Assembly (NCBI GenBank): GCA_022822865.1
Contig: JAJDYJ010000074.1
Location: 1 to 56,165, forward strand
DNA length: 56,165 bases
Direction: 5' to 3'
DNA from: Pseudomonadales bacterium
GTDB lineage: Bacteria; Pseudomonadota; Gammaproteobacteria; Pseudomonadales; Pseudohongiellaceae
Position 1 is the first letter of the stretch. Every line of letters starts with the position of its first letter. Of this stretch, positions 50,790-56,165 are shown one piece after another. The notes below the pieces were generated by a model. That model saw only the letters and a list, made by a program, of their open reading frames with translations. It searched no databases and was not told the DNA's origin. The position numbers and the translations under genes are program-made.

Positions 50790-51707
50790 ATGTTAAATCG
50801 ACGCGAGTTTATCTTCTCATCCCTTGCCGCCCCAATTGTGTTATCGAGCGGGAATTCCCTGGCCCAGACGGCGCCGCCGGGAAAAATGTTGCTCGCAATG
50901 CATCAGAACACTTCACGCGCCGCCGGATTTCGCGGGTCATTGGAAGGCTGGGCCCGGGCAGGCATCGAGTACGTTGAACTGAACGACGGATTGCTCGACG
51001 GTTTTCTCGAAAACGATACCTTGAGCGGCGCCCGGGCATTACTCGACGATCTTGGCATGACGCCGGTCTGCGCCGCGACGGCCTTGCCGGATCTCTGGAT
51101 TCCAGGTCCCGCGAGAGAGGCGTCGCTGGAGTCATGGAGAATGCGCTGCGATCAATTCGCGAGCCTCGGCCTGGACAAGATCTATTCGCCGTCCGTCACG
51201 AATCGTCCGGTCACCGCCGAAGATTTCGCGGCAACGCCCGAAGCCATTCGTGAAGCCGCGGTTATCGCCAGCGAGTACGATCTCACTTGCATGATCGAGT
51301 TCCTTCGCACTTCGACGCACCTCGCCACCCTGAGTTCCTCGCTAAACGTGATTCGCGCGGCGGATCATCCGAATATCAGGCCGATGATCGACTTTTTCCA
51401 TTTCTGGTCGGGGCTTGGCAAATTGGCAGATCTGGAATTGCTTGAACCGGGCGAACTGGCCCATTGCCACTTCCAGGATTTGCTCGATGCGCCCAGGGAA
51501 CTGACCGACAACAGTTATCGTGTCATTCCAGGCGACGGCATAGCTCCGCTGAACGCCATCATTCGCAAACTCGCGGAAAAGGAATTCAACGGAGCGCTTT
51601 CGGTGGAATTGTTCCGGCAGGAGTTGGTGAACGGCGATCCTTTCGAAGTGGCGACGGAAATCAAGCGCAAATCCGAAGCGGTAATGAGCGAGGCGCGGGT
51701 TTTATGA
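50790..51707 (+). CDS. Tat-exported TIM-barrel sugar isomerase/epimerase-like protein
   Basis: 305 residues from ATG 50790. The N terminus MLNRREFIFSSLAAPIVL is a twin-arginine signal. The xylose-isomerase-like TIM barrel follows, with metal-ligand candidates in YVELNDG, CMIEFLRT, MIDFFHFW, AHCHFQD and GALSVELFRQE. Similar secreted or periplasmic proteins are annotated as sugar phosphate isomerases/epimerases without known substrate. It diverges from the FAH-domain gene across 117 bases and converges with the phosphotransferase gene. Confidence 0.85.
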   Translation: MLNRREFIFSSLAAPIVLSSGNSLAQTAPPGKMLLAMHQNTSRAAGFRGSLEGWARAGIEYVELNDGLLDGFLENDTLSGARALLDDLGMTPVCAATALPDLWIPGPAREASLESWRMRCDQFASLGLDKIYSPSVTNRPVTAEDFAATPEAIREAAVIASEYDLTCMIEFLRTSTHLATLSSSLNVIRAADHPNIRPMIDFFHFWSGLGKLADLELLEPGELAHCHFQDLLDAPRELTDNSYRVIPGDGIAPLNAIIRKLAEKEFNGALSVELFRQELVNGDPFEVATEIKRKSEAVMSEARVL

Positions 51708-51729
51708 ACTGCTCTTGTGAACTGCCGGG

Positions 51730-52809
51730 TCAGTGCTCGATTTTGCCGCTGACGATCATTTCGCACATTTTCTGCAGCACGAAGGCCTTTTGCAGAAATC
51801 CCGCGAAGCGTTCGTCGCGCGTGTGGCCGTGATAGTAGCGATAGTAGATCTGCTGGCCGATCACAAGCAGGCGAAACAGGGCGAAACAGAACCAGAAAGG
51901 GAAATTGTCGACCGCGATTCCGGTGCGTTCCTGGAAGCGGCTGACGATTTCGGCGCGGCTCGGGGCGCCCGGCACGTCGGAAGGCATCGTGCGCGCCTCG
52001 CGGTACCAGTCCGGGTCGCTCGTCTGTACCCAATAGCCCAGGGTGTACGCCAGATCCATCACCGGATCGCCCACCGTCGCCATTTCCCAGTCGAGGACGC
52101 CGATCACCGTGAGCGGGTCGTCGAGCGAAAAAATCACGTTGTCCAGCTTGTAGTCGTTGTGGATGACGCTCGCGCGTCCGCTCTCGGGCGGCAGGTGGTC
52201 GCCCAGCCACTTGACGATCGCGTCGCAGTTGACGGTATCGTCGGTGACCGCGTTTTCCCAGCGCAGGATCCAGCCTTCGACCTGGCGTTGCGCGTAACCC
52301 GCGGGACGGCCGAAGTCTTCAAGCCCGGCCTCGGCCAGATCCACTGAATGCAGTTCGCCGAGTACATCGAAGAAATTGAACAGTTGCCGGCGCGTCCGGT
52401 CCGGGCCCAGGTTCAGTTCCGGCGGGTATTCACGCCGGATGACCAGGCCGCGGATATAGTTCATGAGGTAGAAATCGCAGCCGATGACGTCGTGATCGCC
52501 GCAGAAATGCGCCGGCACGGGTCCATAGGGGAAGACGTCTTTCAACGCCGAGAGAATGCGATATTCGCGCGACATGTCGTGGGCCGATTTCACCTTGCTG
52601 CCGAAAGGCGGCCGGCGCAGCACCCATTGCTCGTCGCCGCTGCCGAGCAGATAGGTGAGGTTGGAATGCCCTCCCGGAAACTGCCTTGCCTCCAGCGCTC
52701 CGGCTGTCGCGCCGAGCACCGGGCGCAAATAGTCCCGCAGCCGTTCCAGCGGCAGTTCTTCGCCGGGCCTGATGCGGCCCGCCCTGTCTTCGAGGTCGGC
52801 TCCGGTCAT
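51730..52809 (-). CDS. ACAD10/11-like phosphotransferase
   Basis: 359 residues of the aminoglycoside phosphotransferase/choline kinase fold. FPGGHSNLTYLLG and WVLRRPP form the nucleotide loop and lysine-replacement strand, VIHNDYKLDNVIF is the catalytic loop and LDWEMATVGDPVMDLAY carries the metal-binding aspartate. In mammals the related ACAD10/11 kinase domain phosphorylates 4-hydroxyacyl-CoA. Its neighbours here are acyl-CoA dehydrogenases, so the same role is likely (inference). I take ATG 52809; an upstream TTG at 52827 adds six residues. Confidence 0.9.
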   Translation of the reverse strand: MTGADLEDRAGRIRPGEELPLERLRDYLRPVLGATAGALEARQFPGGHSNLTYLLGSGDEQWVLRRPPFGSKVKSAHDMSREYRILSALKDVFPYGPVPAHFCGDHDVIGCDFYLMNYIRGLVIRREYPPELNLGPDRTRRQLFNFFDVLGELHSVDLAEAGLEDFGRPAGYAQRQVEGWILRWENAVTDDTVNCDAIVKWLGDHLPPESGRASVIHNDYKLDNVIFSLDDPLTVIGVLDWEMATVGDPVMDLAYTLGYWVQTSDPDWYREARTMPSDVPGAPSRAEIVSRFQERTGIAVDNFPFWFCFALFRLLVIGQQIYYRYYHGHTRDERFAGFLQKAFVLQKMCEMIVSGKIEH

Positions 52810-52857
52810 GGCGATTTTCCGCGACAATTATTCAGCGCATGTACTTAACGCATGTAC

Positions 52858-53568
52858 TTAACGATAGGTAATCATCGATTGCGTTTCGGCCCCTTCCAGG
52901 TGCGGCAGGGCGTTGAATTGCATGAGCGAGATTCTGCCATTGCCGTACTTGATCCGGGTAATCGAACTGTTCTGCACCATCCAGTTGGTGGCGATGGCCT
53001 CGGTGTCCGGGTAACGCAGCACGCGCTGCAGGGCCAGGGCGATGACGCCGCCGGATGTCGAGATCAGCACCCGGCTGCCGCGCAGGTGGCGCGACATGAT
53101 GCGATCGAGCGCCTGATGCACGCGCAACTGGAAATCGGGCCAACGCTCGAAGGCCGCGTCGCCGTCCGCCGGGGCAAGGCGGCCGGCGATCCATTTGGCG
53201 GCCGCCGCCTCGAACAGGCGCTGAAACAGCGTACGGTCGCGCACCGGCCAATCCGGTACGGGGTCGAATCCTTCTTCCTGGGCGAAATCCCGCAGATAGG
53301 ACCGGATCAGCGGGTCGCCATCGTATTCGTTCAGCGCCGGATCCTCGTTCGGGCCCGCACTGCCGCCGGACACCAGGCCGATCAGTTCCCCGGCAGTCTC
53401 GCGCTGCCGCCGCAAACTGCCGCAATAGAGGCAATCGAAAGTCTCGCCCGTCTCGCGCCAATGCTCCGCCAGCTTGCGCACCTGCTCGCGCCCCAGCGAA
53501 CTGAGTTTGTCGTAGGACTCCGCGCCGAAAGTCGCCTGCCCGTGGCGAACCAGGATCAGTTCGCTCAT
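52858..53568 (-). CDS. histidine phosphatase family protein
   Basis: 236 residues. The RHG motif is at the start (LILVRHGQATFG), the second conserved region is SSLGREQVRKLAEHW, and the C-terminal histidine motif is replaced by VLISTSGGVIALALQRVL, with Ser-Thr-Ser where many members have S-H-G; thus the second catalytic histidine seems absent. The start codon shares one base with the stop of the preceding acyl-CoA dehydrogenase gene. Substrate unknown; placement suggests a CoA-ester or phospho-intermediate. Confidence 0.87.
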   Translation of the reverse strand: MSELILVRHGQATFGAESYDKLSSLGREQVRKLAEHWRETGETFDCLYCGSLRRQRETAGELIGLVSGGSAGPNEDPALNEYDGDPLIRSYLRDFAQEEGFDPVPDWPVRDRTLFQRLFEAAAAKWIAGRLAPADGDAAFERWPDFQLRVHQALDRIMSRHLRGSRVLISTSGGVIALALQRVLRYPDTEAIATNWMVQNSSITRIKYGNGRISLMQFNALPHLEGAETQSMITYR

Positions 53569-54710
53569 CAGGCGGCTTGCAGGCGGGCGAATCGGCCGGT
53601 GTGGAAATCGGCGTCGCCGAACAGCAATTCGAGTCCGGTGACCTGGCGGAACAAGTGCGAGACGTCGAGTTCGTCGGTCATGCCGATGCCGCCGTGAATC
53701 TGTATCGCTTCCTGGCCGACCCTGCGGATCGCCTTGCCGACGCGGCTCTTGGCGGCGCTGACCGCGGCGGCCTTGTCCGTCGCGGAGTCGTCCGAATCGA
53801 GTTGCATCGCGGCCATCACCGTGATCGAGCGTGCGAGCTGGCATTCCATGAACATGTCCGCCATGCGATGCTGCAACGCCTGGAAGCTGCCGATAGGCAC
53901 GCCGAACTGCTTGCGGGTCTTGCTGTATTCGACGGTCTTCTGCAGCAATGAATCGAGCGCTCCCACCGCCTGGGCGCAAACCGCGACGGTGGCGTGATCG
54001 ACCACTTGTGCAAGCGCCTTCAGCGCGCCGCCGGCCTCGCCGAGCCGGGCCGAAGCGGGTATTTCCACTTCGCTGAAAGTGATCTTCGCGGCCTTGCCGC
54101 CATCGATGTTGGCGTAATCCTGCACATGAACGCCGTCCGCTTCCCGGTCGACCAGAAACACGCTGACCCCCTCACCGTCGGTAGCGCCGCCGCTTTCGCG
54201 GGCGGTGACCAGCAGCTTGTTCGCGTTGGGTCCGTTCAAAACGTTGACCTTGGTTCCGTCAAGAATGAAACTCTCGCCTTCGCTTCTCGCGCTGAGGCGG
54301 ACATTGGCCAGGTTGTAGCGCGATCCGGTCTCCGCCCAGGCCAATGCGAGTTGCAGATTGCCCGCCATCAGCGAAGGCAGCAATTCGGCCTTCTGTTCTT
54401 CGCTGCCGAGCGCCGCCAGCAGCCTGCCCGCGAGCACCACCGAAGCCAGGTACGGTTCGACCAGCATGGCCTTGCCGAACTCTTCCATCATCACCATCAG
54501 GTCCACCGCCGAATCGCCGAAACCGCCATCGGCTTCGCTGAACGGCACCGTAAGCCAGCCGAGTTCGGCGAACAGCTTCCAGTTGTCTTCGCTGTAACCG
54601 GAATCGCTTGCGGCGATCCGATTGCGGGAATCGAAGTCGTATTGCTGTTGCACGAACTTGCCGACGCTTTCCTTCAGCATCTGCTGTTCTTCGGAATAGG
54701 AAAAATCCAC
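53568..54710 (-). CDS. acyl-CoA dehydrogenase (partner subunit type)
   Basis: 380 residues. It has LGWLTVPFSEADGGFGDS, LALAWAETGSRYN, FILDGTKVNVLNG, RKQFGVPIGSFQALQH and IQIHGGIGMTDELDVSH, but no YEGT-like catalytic-glutamate segment at the C terminus. It resembles the 384-residue protein at 39072-40226 closely in layout. It follows the 399-residue dehydrogenase gene by 55 bases on the same strand and probably forms a heteromer with it. Stop and next start overlap by one base. Confidence 0.9.
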   Translation of the reverse strand: MDFSYSEEQQMLKESVGKFVQQQYDFDSRNRIAASDSGYSEDNWKLFAELGWLTVPFSEADGGFGDSAVDLMVMMEEFGKAMLVEPYLASVVLAGRLLAALGSEEQKAELLPSLMAGNLQLALAWAETGSRYNLANVRLSARSEGESFILDGTKVNVLNGPNANKLLVTARESGGATDGEGVSVFLVDREADGVHVQDYANIDGGKAAKITFSEVEIPASARLGEAGGALKALAQVVDHATVAVCAQAVGALDSLLQKTVEYSKTRKQFGVPIGSFQALQHRMADMFMECQLARSITVMAAMQLDSDDSATDKAAAVSAAKSRVGKAIRRVGQEAIQIHGGIGMTDELDVSHLFRQVTGLELLFGDADFHTGRFARLQAA

Positions 54711-54765
54711 TTTCTGACCTCTTGTGAAACCTTTCGTTTGAAACCTTTTTTGAAATCTCTTGCGA

Positions 54766-55965
54766 TTACAGGCCGAGCACGGCCTTGCAGATGATGTTGC
54801 GCTGGATTTCGTTGGAGCCGCCGAAAATCGACAGCTTGCGATCGTTGAGATAGACCAGGCCCTGCCCCGCCGGAACGCCCGGCTCCAGCGGCGCGCCCTG
54901 GAATCCTTCGTCGAACTGTTCGGGCAGATACGGCAGGCTGTGGTAAGCCGCGATTTCGACGAACATCTCGTCGATGCGCTGGGCGAGTTCGGTGCCGACG
55001 ACCTTCAGGATCGAGGATTCCGGGCCCGGCGACTTGCCTGTGCTCAGGGAGGCCAGGGTGCGCAACTCGGTGTATTCGAGGGCTTTCAATTCGATTTCCA
55101 GTTCGGCGAGCCGGTGGCTGAAAACCGGATCTTCGAGCATGCTGCCGCCGTAACCGTCGTCGAGGCTCGCCGCGGCCCGGCGCAAGGCGCGCAGGCGGCG
55201 GGTGCTGCGCGGCACCAGGGCGATATTGGTGCGTTCGTGGGTCAGCAGCACCTTGGCATAGGTCCAGCCCTTGTTTTCCTCGCCGATGAGATTCGCCGCC
55301 GGGACGCGCACATCGTCGAAGAAAATCTCGTTGACCTCGACATGGCCGTCCATGAGCACGATGGGCTTGAGCGAAACGCCCGGCGACTTCATGTCGATGA
55401 GCAGAAAGCTGATGCCTTCCTGCTTTTTCACCGTCGTGTCGGTGCGCACGAGGCAGAAAATCCAGTCGGCGTGTTGTCCGTAGGTGTTCCAGGTCTTGCT
55501 GCCGTTGACGATGTATTCGTCGCCGTCGCGCACGGCGGAAGTCTTGAGCGAGGCGAGATCGGAACCGGAATTCGGTTCGGAATAGCCCTGGCACCACCAG
55601 ACGTTGCTTTGCAGGATATCGGGCAGGAAGCGCTGCTGCTGTTCCTCGTTGCCATAGGCCATGAGCACCGGCGCCACCATCTTCATGCCGAAAGCCACCG
55701 GCTCGGGCGCGCCGATCAGGCCCATCTCCATGGCGAAAATGTGTTTCTGCGTGGCGGTCCAGCCGGTGCCGCCGAATTCGACGGGCCAGTTCGGGGCGGC
55801 CCAGCCCTTCTCGTAGAGAATCTTCTGCCAGCGGACGATTTCGTCCTTGCCCAGGCGGATGCCGGCGTCGACTTTCTCTCGCATTTCCGCCGGAAATCCG
55901 TTTTGCAGGAACTCCCGCACTTCATCCCGAAAGGCAAGATCTTCGGGCGTAAAATCCGCATTCAC
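54766..55965 (-). CDS. acyl-CoA dehydrogenase (large partner subunit type)
   Basis: 399 residues from GTG 55965, which has GGGAGA six bases upstream; the open frame continues to 56025 without conserved content. Motifs are APNWPVEFGGTGW, WCQGYSEPNSGSDLASL, EYIVNGSKTWNTYG and the C-terminal KLSIFGGSNEIQRNIICKAV. The catalytic-glutamate position of YEGT enzymes reads Phe-Gly-Gly here, unlike the related 40238-41467 protein, which keeps a glutamate. It heads the operon 55965-51730 (two dehydrogenases, histidine phosphatase, phosphotransferase). Confidence 0.9.
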   Translation of the reverse strand: MNADFTPEDLAFRDEVREFLQNGFPAEMREKVDAGIRLGKDEIVRWQKILYEKGWAAPNWPVEFGGTGWTATQKHIFAMEMGLIGAPEPVAFGMKMVAPVLMAYGNEEQQQRFLPDILQSNVWWCQGYSEPNSGSDLASLKTSAVRDGDEYIVNGSKTWNTYGQHADWIFCLVRTDTTVKKQEGISFLLIDMKSPGVSLKPIVLMDGHVEVNEIFFDDVRVPAANLIGEENKGWTYAKVLLTHERTNIALVPRSTRRLRALRRAAASLDDGYGGSMLEDPVFSHRLAELEIELKALEYTELRTLASLSTGKSPGPESSILKVVGTELAQRIDEMFVEIAAYHSLPYLPEQFDEGFQGAPLEPGVPAGQGLVYLNDRKLSIFGGSNEIQRNIICKAVLGL

Positions 55966-56094
55966 TTCGATTCTCCCAAACTGGATTTTCCGGAGTTGAG
56001 TTGGCGCTCGGGACGGCCCCTGCAACGCCCGCTCCGGGGCGCAAGAGTATCACGAGCGCCGGCCCCGCGCGAGGCGCAGAGTTGCTGTGTCAAA

Positions 56095-56140
56095 CCAAAG
56101 TAGAAATGTCCCCTTTTCTCCAAAGTTGAAATGTCCCCTT
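56095..56140. repeat. two 21-bp direct repeats at the window edge
   Basis: CCAAAGTAGAAATGTCCCCTT (21 bases, given once as two blocks: CCAAAGTAG and AAATGTCCCCTT) at 56095-56115 is repeated with one change at 56120-56140, period 25. Repeated ATGTCCCC motifs of this kind remind me of insertion-sequence ends (IS21/IS481-like), but no transposase is inside the window. The stretch 55966-56094 holds no gene that I can support. Confidence 0.4.
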
Positions 56141-56165
56141 CGGTCTTGCGCGGAGGGAGCGTAGC

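Noticed and set aside
54760-56103. 447-residue plus-strand open frame opposite the last acyl-CoA dehydrogenase gene
   Set aside because: Antisense shadow of a clear family member; no domain is recognisable.
1-56165. CRISPR array, tRNA or rRNA genes
   Set aside because: No regularly spaced repeat array and no cloverleaf or rRNA-like conserved sequence was seen on either strand by eye.

Overview
The window is a high-GC, densely coded stretch from a Gram-negative bacterium, most likely a marine-type proteobacterium (Gammaproteobacteria is my best guess; no rRNA or housekeeping marker is present to fix it). Outer-membrane proteins (a TonB-dependent receptor and an alginate-export-type porin), Tat and Sec signal peptides, a full branched-chain-amino-acid-type ABC transporter and many acyl-CoA dehydrogenases suggest a heterotrophic scavenger with broad acyl-CoA catabolism. 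No tRNA, rRNA, CRISPR array or complete insertion sequence was seen.

Region 1 (0.2-7.0 kb) is a signalling cassette: a STAS antagonist, an RsbW-like ATPase, a porin, a membrane histidine kinase, a lone periplasmic binding protein and a receiver-PP2C phosphatase. The last four overlap by ATGA/TTGA junctions, so the binding protein probably feeds a histidine kinase that drives a partner-switching module. Region 2 (7.2-15.1 kb) is eight co-directional genes with gaps of 40 bases or less: a Tat-exported Fe-S subunit and a molybdopterin hydroxylase subunit, NfeD, an SPFH protein, a small membrane protein, a protein with a thioredoxin-like CPTC motif, a UGSC-family selenoprotein whose in-frame TGA must be read as selenocysteine, and a thiolase. 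The selenoprotein is easily missed because it looks like two short unrelated ORFs. Region 3 (15.1-19.1 kb) is a small accessory island with visibly different codon use: two PD-(D/E)XK nuclease-like genes, a RES/Xre toxin-antitoxin pair and an AbrB/PemK pair. The two pairs diverge across a 9-bp inverted-repeat operator candidate.

Region 4 (19.1-27.7 kb) holds an exported alpha/beta hydrolase, a SIMPL protein, an isoprenylcysteine methyltransferase-like membrane protein and a complete five-gene ABC importer translationally coupled to an exported S1/P1 nuclease. Region 5 (27.7-30.2 kb) is a fused anthranilate synthase (TrpE-TrpG). Upstream of it I find a candidate promoter, a 20-residue aromatic-rich leader peptide and mutually exclusive RNA stems, one of which would hide the trpEG ribosome binding site. 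A 28-bp near-perfect inverted repeat fills the gap between the converging nuclease and trpEG genes. Region 6 (30.3-39.1 kb) has a serine hydrolase, a TIGR02466-type 2-oxoglutarate oxygenase, a bidirectional terminator, a large TonB-dependent receptor, an exported double-VOC protein, an SGNH hydrolase and a beta-propeller protein.

Region 7 (39.1-56 kb) is mainly acyl-CoA catabolism: two side-by-side acyl-CoA dehydrogenase pairs that look like heteromeric enzymes, a zinc alcohol dehydrogenase, a bifunctional enoyl-CoA hydratase/3-hydroxyacyl-CoA dehydrogenase, a classical acyl-CoA dehydrogenase and an ACAD10/11-like phosphotransferase. Among them are a universal stress protein, an esterase, a two-gene membrane/spermidine-synthase-like unit, an exported tandem FAH-domain protein and a Tat-exported TIM-barrel protein. 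The last 70 bases carry two 21-bp direct repeats that may be the edge of a mobile element just outside the window.
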